Part shown: positions 8,351 through 16,856 of the stretch, one piece after another
How positions within the stretch are numbered: position 1 is the first letter of the stretch
Layout of the letters: each line of letters opens with the position of its first letter
Source: Candidatus Nanopelagicales bacterium
Lineage (GTDB): Bacteria; Actinomycetota; Actinomycetes; S36-B12; CAIYMF01
Assembly (NCBI GenBank): GCA_017882705.1
Contig: JADGOZ010000063.1
Location: 1 to 64,000, forward strand
Length of the DNA stretch: 64,000 nt
Direction: 5' to 3'
Position numbers and translations under genes: made by a program
The notes under the pieces: model-generated
Told to the model about the DNA's origin: nothing
The model's database searches: none
What the model saw: only the letters and a program-made list of their open reading frames with translations

Positions 8351-9421
8351 TCAGCGCTCGGCGAGGCCGCGCAGCGTCACGGCGACGAGGTCGCCGAGGG
8401 TGTCGAGGTGGTAGCCGCCCTCCTGGACGGCGACGGTCGGGAGGCCGAGCGCGGCGAGGCGGCGTCCGGCGGACTCGTAGCCGTCGTGCGAGACCTGCAG
8501 CGGCGACTCGGGGTCGGCTGCGGCCGCGTCGACGCCGAGGCTCACGACGAGCGCGGTCGCCCCGTGCGCCGCGACGGCGTCGACGATCCGGTCGATCGCG
8601 GCGAGCCACTGCTCGTCCGGTGCGCCCTCGGCCAGCGGCACGTTGAGGTTCGCGCCGAGACCGGCGTCGCGTCCGGTCTCGTCCGCGAACCCGGCGTAGT
8701 GCGGGAACCATCCCGCGCCGGGATCGACGTGCACAGAGGCGTAGAGGACGTCGGCCCGGTCGTAGAACAGCGCCTGCGTGCCGTTGCCGTGGTGCGCGTC
8801 GATGTCGACGATCGCGACCCGCCCGTGACCGGCGTCGCGCAGTGCCTGCGCCGCGATTCCCGCGTTGTTGAGGTAGCAGGACCCGCCGTGGGCGGCCTTG
8901 GTGACGTGGTGGCCAGGCGGACGCGCGAGCCCGTAGGCGAGCGGCTCGCCGCCCACGACGAGGTCGACGGCCGAGAGCGTCACGTCGACGGCCGCACGGG
9001 CCGCCTCCCACGTGCCGGGACCGACGAGCGTCATCGTGTCGTAGCACCAGCGACCCGCGGCGGCATGCACGGCGGTCGGCTCGCGCTCAGGCAGCCCGTC
9101 GAGCATCCCCGCGGTCGGCATGAGGTAGGGCACGACGCGGTCCTGGCCCGGCTCGACCGGGAAGCCGGCCTCGACCCAGCGCGACCACACCGTGCGCAGG
9201 TGCTCGACGAGCCGCGGGTCGTGCACGCGCAGCAGCACGTCGTCGCTGTGCCCGACGGCGTCGACGACCGCATGGCCGGCACGTCGCAGCGCATCCTCGA
9301 TGCGGGTCGCGCGCTCGGGCAGCTCGGTGCCGGGCGTGCGCACACCGACCCAGATCTCGGCACCGGGGACGTGCAGCAGACAGGCGTCGCTGCGGACTAC
9401 GACGGCGGGCGAGGTGCTCAC
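8351..9421 (-). CDS. Histone-deacetylase-superfamily / acetylpolyamine amidohydrolase
   Basis: Zn-dependent amidohydrolase of 356 aa, the usual size for bacterial acetylpolyamine deacetylases (AphA). The active-site pair is in ARPPGHHVTKAAHGG (H171, H172). Zn ligands are D208 and H210 in DIDAHHGNGTQ and D298 in SLGVDA. CYLNNAGIAAQ is the family signature. GTG 9421 is chosen because the nearby ATG is out of frame and stops at once. It likely removes acetyl groups from polyamines or similar small amides in the cytoplasm. It is divergent from the peptidase pair and shares a roughly 95-bp promoter region with it. Confidence 0.92.
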   Translation of the reverse strand: MSTSPAVVVRSDACLLHVPGAEIWVGVRTPGTELPERATRIEDALRRAGHAVVDAVGHSDDVLLRVHDPRLVEHLRTVWSRWVEAGFPVEPGQDRVVPYLMPTAGMLDGLPEREPTAVHAAAGRWCYDTMTLVGPGTWEAARAAVDVTLSAVDLVVGGEPLAYGLARPPGHHVTKAAHGGSCYLNNAGIAAQALRDAGHGRVAIVDIDAHHGNGTQALFYDRADVLYASVHVDPGAGWFPHYAGFADETGRDAGLGANLNVPLAEGAPDEQWLAAIDRIVDAVAAHGATALVVSLGVDAAAADPESPLQVSHDGYESAGRRLAALGLPTVAVQEGGYHLDTLGDLVAVTLRGLAER

Positions 9422-9517
9422 CCGCGCAGCATGGCAAACTCCGCGCCGCGGCGGTGGCCGGGGGCGACCTCGCGCGTCCGACGCCGTCGAGGACGTGCGC
9501 TGGGGCAGGATGCGGGG

Positions 9518-10597
9518 ATGACCTCGCTCGCTGACCTGGGAGTCAGGATCGGCACCCTCCCCACGGGTCCGACGAACTCGGTGGTCGACGTGCCGGGCGT
9601 CGGCCTCGGCCACTCGACCGTCGTCTACGACGATGCTCCGCCTCCCTTCGGGCGCGGAGTCGCCCGCACCGGCGTGACCGTCCTCGACCTCGGCGGCGAC
9701 GTCTGGGAGCGGCCGGTCGTGGCCGGCGTCTCCGTCCTCAACGGTGCGGGCGAGCTCACCGCCCGCAGCCAGGTGGACGAGTGGGGACTGCTCGAGACGC
9801 CGGTGTTCCTCACGTCCACGATGCAGGTCGGCCGGGTCTACGACGCCGCGTGCCGCCTGCTCATGGCCGAGCAGCCGCGCATCGGTGTCGACGACGTCGT
9901 GATCCCGATGGTCGGCGAGTGCGACGACTCGTGGCTGAACGACCCGCGGCACATGCACGTGACCGACGAGCACGTCGCCGCCGCGCTCTACGCCGCGCGG
10001 GGGTCCGCCGGCTCCGGAGCCGCGCCAGAGGTCGGTGCGGTCGGCGCCGGCACCGGCATGTCGTGCTTCAACTGGAAAGGCGGCATCGGCACGTCGTCGC
10101 GCGTCCTGCCCGACGGCCACGTGGTCGGCGTCGTGCTGCTCACCAACTTCGGGCAGTGGGACCGGCTCACCCTCGGCGGCGTGGCCGTCGGCCGCGCGCT
10201 CGGCGCACCGCGCCACCTCCCGCCGCCGCCCGCCGGATCGTGCCTCGGGGTCGTCGTGACCGACGCCCCGCTCGACCACAGCGCGTGCGAGCGCCTCGCG
10301 ACCCGCGTCGGCCTCGGGCTCGCGCGCACCGGCTCGACCGCGCACCACTCGTCCGGAGAGCTCTTCGTCGCGGCGGCCCTCGGGCTGCGCGCGTCCCGCG
10401 GGGAGGCGCCCACTGCGACGCCGGTCACCGGGCGGGGCCTCGATCCCTACTTCGAGGCGGTCGTCGATGCGAGCGAGGAGGCCGTGCTGGTCTCGCTGCT
10501 TGCCGCCCACGACGTCACGGGCGTCGAGGGCCGCACCGTCGCGGCGCTGCCGGTCGACCGACTGCGCCGGATCCTCGCGGAAGGACGCCCCGCATGA
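9518..10597 (+). CDS. P1 family (DmpA-type) self-processing aminopeptidase
   Basis: 359-aa N-terminal-nucleophile peptidase. It begins GVRIGTLPTGPTNSVVDVPGVGLGH, diagnostic of the family. Autocleavage is expected between G240 and S241 in AGSCLGVVVTDAPL, making S241 the new N-terminal nucleophile of the beta chain. Family members release N-terminal amino acids, including D- or beta-residues, from peptides and amides. No signal peptide, so cytoplasmic. An in-frame ATG at 9509 is an alternative start; 9518 has better spacing from GGGGCAGG. Its stop overlaps the next ATG (ATGA), coupling it to the S15 hydrolase. Confidence 0.93.
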   Translation: MTSLADLGVRIGTLPTGPTNSVVDVPGVGLGHSTVVYDDAPPPFGRGVARTGVTVLDLGGDVWERPVVAGVSVLNGAGELTARSQVDEWGLLETPVFLTSTMQVGRVYDAACRLLMAEQPRIGVDDVVIPMVGECDDSWLNDPRHMHVTDEHVAAALYAARGSAGSGAAPEVGAVGAGTGMSCFNWKGGIGTSSRVLPDGHVVGVVLLTNFGQWDRLTLGGVAVGRALGAPRHLPPPPAGSCLGVVVTDAPLDHSACERLATRVGLGLARTGSTAHHSSGELFVAAALGLRASRGEAPTATPVTGRGLDPYFEAVVDASEEAVLVSLLAAHDVTGVEGRTVAALPVDRLRRILAEGRPA

Positions 10598-12576
10598 CCG
10601 ACACCACCGAGGCCCCCGGGCCGGACGTGGGCGCAGCGAATCCCGGCACGAAGGTCGACGCCTGGATCCCCATGAGCGACGGCGTGTTCCTGGCTGTCAC
10701 CCTCTACCTCCCCGATCCGGGCGCCGGGCCGCAGCCGTGCATCCTCGAGGCGCTGCCCTACCGCAAGGACGACATGACGTCGTCCTACCGCCCGGAGTAC
10801 GTCCGGCTGCGCGACGAGCACGCCTACGCCGTCGCTCGTCTCGACGTGCGGGGCACCGGGAGCAGCGGCGGCCGCGCGACCGACGAGTACCCCGAGGTCG
10901 AGCAGCGCGACCTGGCCGAGGTCATCGCGTGGCTGGCCGCACAGCCGTGGTGCGACGGCAACGTCGGGATGTACGGCACGTCCTATAGCGGCTTCAACTC
11001 GCTGCAGATGGCCTGCGAGCGCCCGGCCCACCTCAAGGCCGTGATCGCGATCTACGCGACCGACGACCGGCACACCGACGACGTCCACTACATGGGCGGG
11101 CTACGGCGATGGATCGACCTCGTCGACTACTGCCACTACATGACGCCGATGAACGCCCTGCCGCCCGTGCCCGCGGTGTTCGGTCCGACGTGGCGCGACG
11201 AGTGGCGTGCGCGGATCGCCGAGCACGAGCCGTGGCTGTTCACCTGGCTGAGCCACCCGCACGACGACGCCTACTGGCGGCACGGCTCCGTGCGCCCGGC
11301 GTACGACCAGATCGAGATCCCGACGATGATCGTCGCCGGCTGGGCCGACGGCTATCGGAACAACACGTTCCGCACGATGGAGAAGCTCGGCGAGAACGGG
11401 GTGCCGCGACGGCTGCTCGCGGGCCCGTGGTCGCACGCGTCGACGTCGTCGTCGCTGCCCGGCCCGCGCATCGACCTGGTGCCCGAGATGGTGCGCTGGT
11501 GGGACCGCTGGCTGCGCGGCGTGGAGAACGGCGTCGACACCGAGCCCGAGGCGATCTGGTACTCCCGCGCGTCGCACCGGCCGGCGCCCGACCTCGACAT
11601 CGTGCCCGGGGTCTGGCGCGCCGACTCGTGGCCGACCGTGCGCTCGACCTGGATGGAGCTCCCGCTCGAGGCGAAGCTGCCCTACGTCGTGAAGCCGGAC
11701 GTCGGCACCGCGGCCTGGATCTCCTGCGCGGGTCACCTGCCCTACGGGCAGCCGCTCGACCAGCGCCACGACGACGCCGACTCGCTCACCTGGACCGTCG
11801 ACCCCGAGGGCCTCGAGATCGCCGGCAACCCTCGCGTGCAGCTGTCGATCTCAGCCTCGGCTCCCGTCGCGACGGTCGCGCTCAAGCTCAACGACGTCGC
11901 CTCCGACGGCACGTCCACGCTCGTCACCCGCGGCGTCCTCAACCTCACGCGGCGCGGCGGCATGGACACGGCGGTCCCGCTCGAGCCCGGCGTCGCCTAC
12001 GACGTCGAGGTGGAGCTCGAGGCGACGGCATGGCAGTGGCGTCCCGGCCACAAGCTGCGGCTGTCGCTCGCGGGAGCCGACTGGCCGAACACGTCGGCGC
12101 CGCCCGAGCCGGTGACGCTCTCCGTGCGCGGTGGCCGCATCCTGCTCCCGGCGTACTCAGCGGCGGGATCGCCTGCGCCGCCGGAGTTCTCGCCCGGCGA
12201 CGAGTCGTCGTCGGAGAGCGACCACGGCGTCGTGTGGCGCGTCGAGCACGACGTGCTCGGCCGCACGACCTCCTGCGTGATCGACCACGGGTCGGCCTAC
12301 GACGCCCCCTACGGCTCGGTGGTCGAGCACTACTCCGGCCGCGTGTCCGTGTCGAGCCGCACGTTCGCGCAGGTCGCCGCGGCCGACGTGTCGTTCACGC
12401 TCCGCTTCGCCGACGACGGCACGGGAGAGGCGACCTCGGTCGTCGCCCGGTCCGTCCTCGAGGTGCACGCCGGTCCGCGGACCTACGACGTGACGATCAG
12501 CCTGGTCTGCACCGAGGCCGGCGAGGTCGTCGGCGAGCGCCACTGGCAGGCCCAGTTCCCCCGCGACCTCGCCTAG
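10594..12576 (+). CDS. CocE/NonD family hydrolase (X-Pro dipeptidyl-peptidase S15)
   Basis: 660-aa alpha/beta hydrolase with the C-terminal jelly-roll domain of the CocE/X-Pro dipeptidyl-peptidase family. The nucleophile is S130 in YGTSYSGF. The acid and His lie around AGWADGYRNNT and GPWSHAS. The YRKDD and DVRGTGSSGG (oxyanion) motifs are present. The C-terminal domain (about 430-660) carries the substrate-binding beta sandwich. It may cleave X-Pro peptides or esters/amides. Translationally coupled to the P1 peptidase, suggesting a joint role in degrading peptides or peptidomimetics. Confidence 0.93.
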   Translation: MTDTTEAPGPDVGAANPGTKVDAWIPMSDGVFLAVTLYLPDPGAGPQPCILEALPYRKDDMTSSYRPEYVRLRDEHAYAVARLDVRGTGSSGGRATDEYPEVEQRDLAEVIAWLAAQPWCDGNVGMYGTSYSGFNSLQMACERPAHLKAVIAIYATDDRHTDDVHYMGGLRRWIDLVDYCHYMTPMNALPPVPAVFGPTWRDEWRARIAEHEPWLFTWLSHPHDDAYWRHGSVRPAYDQIEIPTMIVAGWADGYRNNTFRTMEKLGENGVPRRLLAGPWSHASTSSSLPGPRIDLVPEMVRWWDRWLRGVENGVDTEPEAIWYSRASHRPAPDLDIVPGVWRADSWPTVRSTWMELPLEAKLPYVVKPDVGTAAWISCAGHLPYGQPLDQRHDDADSLTWTVDPEGLEIAGNPRVQLSISASAPVATVALKLNDVASDGTSTLVTRGVLNLTRRGGMDTAVPLEPGVAYDVEVELEATAWQWRPGHKLRLSLAGADWPNTSAPPEPVTLSVRGGRILLPAYSAAGSPAPPEFSPGDESSSESDHGVVWRVEHDVLGRTTSCVIDHGSAYDAPYGSVVEHYSGRVSVSSRTFAQVAAADVSFTLRFADDGTGEATSVVARSVLEVHAGPRTYDVTISLVCTEAGEVVGERHWQAQFPRDLA

Positions 12577-12582
12577 TGGTGC

Positions 12583-12646
12583 GCGTGTAACAGTCGGGAG
12601 TGCGCACAGACGTGCCCGGAAGCGAGCACATCCGACTGTTACACGC
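12583..12646. repeat. 15-bp perfect inverted repeat with 34-bp centre between convergent genes
   Basis: GCGTGTAACAGTCGG (12583-12597) is matched exactly by CCGACTGTTACACGC (12632-12646). The right arm contains the MFS stop codon. The centre includes the small palindrome GTGCGCAC. It could be a bidirectional terminator, although the loop is long and the arms are AT-richer than local DNA, or a REP/MITE-like element. Confidence 0.7.
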
Positions 12647-13859
12647 CGGGCTTCGGGGGTGCGACGACCGGGGCGAGGACGACGATGCCGACCGCGAGGA
12701 CGGGCAGGATCCACAGCGCGTGGCCGATGCCGATCTGCTGGGCGAGCAGACCGATCAGCGGCGGGCCGATGAGGAAGCCGCCGTAGCCGATCGTCGACAC
12801 CGCAGCGATGGCGTCGGCGGCGCGGCCGGGCTGCTCGCCGCCCGCGCTCATCGCGGCGGGGAAGACGAGCGCGGTGCCGATGCCCCAGAACGCGATGCCG
12901 AGGATGATCCCCGGCATCGCCGGCAGGGCGAGCGCCGCCGCGACGCCGAGGCCGGCCAGGACGCCGGCGATCCGGATCGCCGTGCCGCGGCCGAGCCGCG
13001 CGATCACCGGCGTTCCGCCGAACCGGCTGAGCGCCATCGCCGTCGCGAAGACCGTGTAGCCGAGGGCCGCGGCGGTCTGCGTCTGGTCGCGGTCGTCGGT
13101 GAGGAAGAGCGTGATCCAGTCCGACGCCGAGCCCTCGAGCAGCGTGGCGCACAGCGTGATCACGCCGATGAGCACGATGCGTCGGGTGAGCAACCTGGCC
13201 CTGCGCACGCCGGGCTCAGCGTCGTCCTCGCTCGCGACGACGACCTCGTCGGGCTCGCGGTCGTCGATGTACTCGCGCAGGACGATCACGATGGTGAGGG
13301 TCACGGCGACCAGTGCGGCGACGGTGAAGTGCACGCCCAGTGCGATGCCGGCGCCGGCGGCGAGCGCACCGAAGGCCCCGCCGAGGATCGCGCCGACGCT
13401 CCAGCAGGCGTGGTAGCGCGGCATGTAGTCGCGGCCGGCGCGGCGGTCCACGTAGGAGCCCTGGATGTTCATGGCGACGTCCCACGAGCCGTAGCACGTG
13501 CCCATCACGAACAGGGCGATCCCCGTCGTGACGACGCCCGGGGCGAGGGCCGCGGCCACGAGCCCGATGCCGGAGACGATCGACGTGACGATCACGACGG
13601 GGCGGCTGCTCCACCGGTGGGCGAGGCGCCCGACGAACGGCATGGCGACGAGCGACCCGAGACCGAGCGTGAGCAGGGTGAGGCCGATCGTGCGGGGGTC
13701 GGCGTCGAGCCGGTCACGGGTGGCGGGGAGCCGCGAGATCCACGCCGCGATGACGGTCCCGTTGAGCGCGAAGACGGCAGCCGTCGCCAGTGCGGCACGC
13801 CTCGAGCCGTGAGGCAGGGCGGTGTCGGCGTAGGCGGAGGTCTCGCGGCTCACCCGCAC
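12639..13859 (-). CDS. Major facilitator superfamily transporter
   Basis: 406-aa polytopic membrane protein with about 12 hydrophobic segments. Family signs are the loop 2-3 motif GRLAHRWSSRP and the repeat of the fold after a charged central loop (REYIDDREPDEVV). Start is GTG 13859 or GTG 13853. It lies 25 bp beyond the Rieske oxygenase gene on the same strand and is probably part of that catabolic operon, perhaps importing its substrate. Substrate unknown. Confidence 0.88.
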   Translation of the reverse strand: MRVSRETSAYADTALPHGSRRAALATAAVFALNGTVIAAWISRLPATRDRLDADPRTIGLTLLTLGLGSLVAMPFVGRLAHRWSSRPVVIVTSIVSGIGLVAAALAPGVVTTGIALFVMGTCYGSWDVAMNIQGSYVDRRAGRDYMPRYHACWSVGAILGGAFGALAAGAGIALGVHFTVAALVAVTLTIVIVLREYIDDREPDEVVVASEDDAEPGVRRARLLTRRIVLIGVITLCATLLEGSASDWITLFLTDDRDQTQTAAALGYTVFATAMALSRFGGTPVIARLGRGTAIRIAGVLAGLGVAAALALPAMPGIILGIAFWGIGTALVFPAAMSAGGEQPGRAADAIAAVSTIGYGGFLIGPPLIGLLAQQIGIGHALWILPVLAVGIVVLAPVVAPPKPGV

Positions 13860-13884
13860 GATCCTGCCACGCGGACGGGAGCGG

Positions 13885-15048
13885 TCAGTCCTCGATGTGC
13901 GGGGGGATGCCGAGGTAGCCGCGACCGATCATCTGGACCCACTGGTGGACCGCGTCCTCGTTGGGCGCGAACGGGCCGGGGGAGAAGTGCGGGGACGTGA
14001 GACCGCGCTGCACGAGCTCGCAGGCCTTCCAGTCCTGGGAGTTGGTGAGGTCCCAGAACTCCATGGCGTAGGACGGGTCGATGTCGGAGCCGGGGAAGTA
14101 CCAGCTGCACTCGATCCAGGTGAGGTCGGGCGCGACGGGCAGCACGCGATGGGTCATGACGTAGTCCGGGTGGCCCGAGATGAGCAGGTTCGGGAAGAGC
14201 TGGACGTAGAGCACGGTGTGCTGAGGGGCGCCCTCGATCGGTCGGCCCTTCGACGTGCCGTCCATCGACATCGTGACGGCGTCGCCCTTGAAGTCCATCG
14301 TGCCGCCGACCCACGCGCCCGGGAGCGAGTGGTTGTCGCCCGAGCTGGGGTTCGAGACCTGGCACAGCTCGGGGTGGATGAGCGGGCAGTGGTAGCACTC
14401 GTGGTAGTTCTCCGAGACCAGCTTCCAGTTCGCGGCGATCTCGTAGGTGTGGTGGCCGCCGAGCACGAGATCCTCGGGGCGGTAGGGCGCGACCAGGTCG
14501 TCGAGCACGCCGAGGTGCTCCTCGAACGGTGCGGCGGTCCCGGTCGCGTTGACGAACAGCCAGCCGTGCCAGACCTTCGCCGGCAGGGGCACGAGGCCGT
14601 AGTCGGCTTTGTCGAAGAACTCGTTGTCGCGGAACCCGGGAGCGCCCTGCAGCGACCCGTCGAGGCGGTACGTCCACGCGTGGTAGACGCACAGCACCGA
14701 CTTGTTGGTCGAGCACTGGTCATCCTCGAGCAGGACGTGCGCGCGGTGCCGGCAGGTGTTGGCGAAGGCCCGGACCTCGTCGTCGGCGAAGGTCAGGAGC
14801 ACCGGGATGTCGCCCACGACGATCGCCCGCTGCGTGGAGTCGGCGCCGCGCAGCTCTTCCACGCGCCCGACGCACGCCCAGGAACCCGCGACGAGGTTGC
14901 GCAGCTCCCAGGCCAGGACGTCCGGCGATGTGTAGGACTCGACCGGCAGCATCGTCGACCGCCCGAAGGGCAGCAAGGCCCTCGAGAGGCCCTCCGGGTC
15001 GACCGGGGCGAGCGGGGAGAGGGACGACACGTCGTCGAGCGTGCTCAT
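13885..15048 (-). CDS. Rieske non-heme iron oxygenase, GbcA/CntA-like (first copy)
   Basis: 387-aa oxygenase alpha subunit. The Rieske [2Fe-2S] ligands are C99/H101 (TCRHR) and C120/H123 (LCVYHAW). The catalytic iron His pair is H220 and H225 in ENYHECYHCPLIHPEL. The residue bridging the two metal sites is Glu (E217), not the usual Asp, as in carnitine and glycine-betaine oxygenases. That points to N-demethylation or cleavage of a quaternary amine. No beta subunit or ferredoxin reductase gene is nearby, so the electron donor is encoded elsewhere. ATG 15048 follows CAGGAG; divergent from tetR with a shared operator. Confidence 0.9.
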   Translation of the reverse strand: MSTLDDVSSLSPLAPVDPEGLSRALLPFGRSTMLPVESYTSPDVLAWELRNLVAGSWACVGRVEELRGADSTQRAIVVGDIPVLLTFADDEVRAFANTCRHRAHVLLEDDQCSTNKSVLCVYHAWTYRLDGSLQGAPGFRDNEFFDKADYGLVPLPAKVWHGWLFVNATGTAAPFEEHLGVLDDLVAPYRPEDLVLGGHHTYEIAANWKLVSENYHECYHCPLIHPELCQVSNPSSGDNHSLPGAWVGGTMDFKGDAVTMSMDGTSKGRPIEGAPQHTVLYVQLFPNLLISGHPDYVMTHRVLPVAPDLTWIECSWYFPGSDIDPSYAMEFWDLTNSQDWKACELVQRGLTSPHFSPGPFAPNEDAVHQWVQMIGRGYLGIPPHIED

Positions 15049-15068
15049 CGGGGACTCCTGCTGACTTG

Positions 15069-15086
15069 CGCGACAGTACAGTCGCG
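15069..15086. promoter_or_regulatory. TetR operator overlapping divergent -10 elements
   Basis: CGCGACAGTACAGTCGCG is an 18-bp palindrome with one mismatched pair, in the 41-bp gap between tetR and the Rieske gene. It contains TACAGT (-10 for tetR, 7 bases before GTG 15090) and, on the other strand, TACTGT (candidate -10 for the oxygenase). A bound repressor would block both promoters. Confidence 0.8.
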
Positions 15087-15089
15087 ACC

Positions 15090-15689
15090 GTGGCGAGACG
15101 AAAGGTCGAGGTGCGGCGCGAGGAGATCCTCGCAGCCGCCGAGGCCGAGGTGACGAAGCGCGGCTTCGCGCACACGCGGGTCGGCGACGTCGCCGACGCC
15201 CTCGGCGTGAGCAGCGCGCTGATCTTCTACCACTTCGGCACGAAGGAGAAGCTCTTCGCCCAGACGCTGGAGCACGCGGTGAAGCGCGACCTCGACCGCC
15301 TCGACGACGCCGTCGCGCGCGCGTCCGGCCCGATCGACGGGGTGCGCCGGATGCTGCAGCTGTGGGCGCCGCAGGGCAACGCCGCCGGCTGGACGGTGTG
15401 GGTCGACGCGTGGGCGGAGTCGCTGCGCGAGCCCGAGATGCGGGCGATGAGCCGACGCCTCGACGTGACGTGGAAGGAGGCGCTCGCCGACCAGATCACC
15501 CGTGGCAACGAGGCCGGGCTCTTCTCCTGCGCGGACCCGGAGGGTGCGGCCTGGCGGCTGTCGGCGCTGCTCGACGGTCTGGCGGTGCAGGTGACGGTGC
15601 ACCGCAACCTCACCAAGAAGCAGCTCGCGGTCTGGGTCCGCGGTGCCGCCGCGCGCGAGCTCGGCGTCGACCCCGGCGTGCTCGACTGA
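15090..15689 (+). CDS. TetR/AcrR family transcriptional regulator
   Basis: 199 aa. The N-terminal helix-turn-helix runs from REEILAAAEAEVTKRGFAHT to SSALIFYHFGTKEKLFAQ (residues about 8-55), with the typical YYHF-type recognition helix. The C-terminal ligand domain is all-helical with several Trp residues. GTG 15090 lies directly after a -10 element, so the mRNA is probably leaderless. It is divergent from the Rieske gene and its own operator covers both promoters. It most likely represses the amine-catabolic genes and is relieved by a pathway substrate. Confidence 0.92.
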   Translation: MARRKVEVRREEILAAAEAEVTKRGFAHTRVGDVADALGVSSALIFYHFGTKEKLFAQTLEHAVKRDLDRLDDAVARASGPIDGVRRMLQLWAPQGNAAGWTVWVDAWAESLREPEMRAMSRRLDVTWKEALADQITRGNEAGLFSCADPEGAAWRLSALLDGLAVQVTVHRNLTKKQLAVWVRGAAARELGVDPGVLD

Positions 15690-15695
15690 GGTCAT

Positions 15696-16856
15696 CTAGA
15701 CCATCCAGTTGGGCACGTAGGACGGGTCGGTGAGGCCCGGGCGGTCGAGGGAGAACGCGCGGATGTCGGCGGTGGTCGTGCCGTCGACCGCGACGCCGGT
15801 CAGCAGGCGGCCGAACGTCGCCGCGAACTTGTAGCCGTGCGCGGCGCCGAGCCCGACGCTGACCTGCGGGTGCTCGGGGACGCGTGAGACGACGAAGTCG
15901 CGGTCCGGGGTCAGCGTGTAGAGGCAGCGCTTCGAGCGGGTCGCGGGACCGGACGCCGGGAAGGTGCCGGCCATGAACTCGGCGAGGCGGTCCCGCAGCC
16001 TGGCGTTCTCGGCGCCCTCGCGGTCCTCGGCGGTCACCACCGGGCCGCCGCAGTCCTGAGCCGCCTTGACGGTGTCCTCGCCGTAGCAGGGAAAGCCGTA
16101 GAACGACGGCTCGTCCATCCAGATCCACACCGGGAACCGCCCGGGGCGGAAGGGCTCCGGGTCGGCCGGCGTGAAGTAGGTGACCTGCTCCTCGGTGACG
16201 GTCAGCGGGAGGTCGCGGCCGAGCGGCGCGAGCAGCGCGGACGTCCACGCGTCCGCGCTCACGACCACGCGCGCCGCGGACACGACGCCGGCGTCGGTCA
16301 CGAGGTCGACGGCGTCGCTGCGCGGCACGATCGCACGGACCGCGGTTCGGTCGCGCAGGACGGCGCCGTACGCCATGGCCCGGCGCTGCATCGCCGCGAC
16401 TCCGCGCGCCGCGGGGACGATCGCGGTGCGCTCCTGGAACAACACGCGGGTGCCTTCGGGCAGCGAGATCTGCGGCCACCGCGACCGTGCCTCTGCTACG
16501 TCGAGGACCTCGTGCGCGACTCCGCAGGCGTTCATCGACGACGTGTAGTCGTCGATGCCGATGACCGCGGCGTGCGGGAACAGGTCGATGCCGCCGGTGA
16601 TCGTGACGAAGGACTCGCCGGTCTCCGCCTCGAGGTGGGCCCAGTCGTCGTAGGCGGCGAACGTGAGGTCGACGTACTCGGGCGTGTGGTAGCTGTGGCG
16701 CAGGATGCGGCTGCTGTCGTGCGACGCGCCGCGCTCGTGACCGAGCTCGAACTGCTCGAGGCCGATCACCGAGAGGCCGCGTCGCGAGGCGTGCCAGGCG
16801 GTGGACGAGCCCAGGGCGCCGAGGCCCACGATCGCGAGGTCGTAGGTCTCGGTCAT
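15696..16856 (-). CDS. Monomeric sarcosine oxidase / N-methyl amino acid oxidase-like flavoprotein
   Basis: 386-aa FAD enzyme (DAO family) with the dinucleotide fold VGLGALGSSTAWHASRRG and the SSRILRHSY active-site segment. RCLYTLTPD near residue 310 places a Cys where monomeric sarcosine oxidase attaches FAD covalently. AAHGYKFAATFG is the C-terminal flavin motif. Expected reaction: oxidative demethylation of a secondary N-methyl amine to formaldehyde, H2O2 and the primary amine. Its ATG overlaps the stop of the second Rieske gene by 4 bases. The 1,600-aa ORF in the track is this gene plus an unrelated open frame. Confidence 0.9.
   Translation of the reverse strand: MTETYDLAIVGLGALGSSTAWHASRRGLSVIGLEQFELGHERGASHDSSRILRHSYHTPEYVDLTFAAYDDWAHLEAETGESFVTITGGIDLFPHAAVIGIDDYTSSMNACGVAHEVLDVAEARSRWPQISLPEGTRVLFQERTAIVPAARGVAAMQRRAMAYGAVLRDRTAVRAIVPRSDAVDLVTDAGVVSAARVVVSADAWTSALLAPLGRDLPLTVTEEQVTYFTPADPEPFRPGRFPVWIWMDEPSFYGFPCYGEDTVKAAQDCGGPVVTAEDREGAENARLRDRLAEFMAGTFPASGPATRSKRCLYTLTPDRDFVVSRVPEHPQVSVGLGAAHGYKFAATFGRLLTGVAVDGTTTADIRAFSLDRPGLTDPSYVPNWMV

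Noticed and set aside
9953-12590. Long alternative frames over the P1 peptidase and S15 hydrolase
   Set aside because: Arg-rich shadows of two well-conserved genes.
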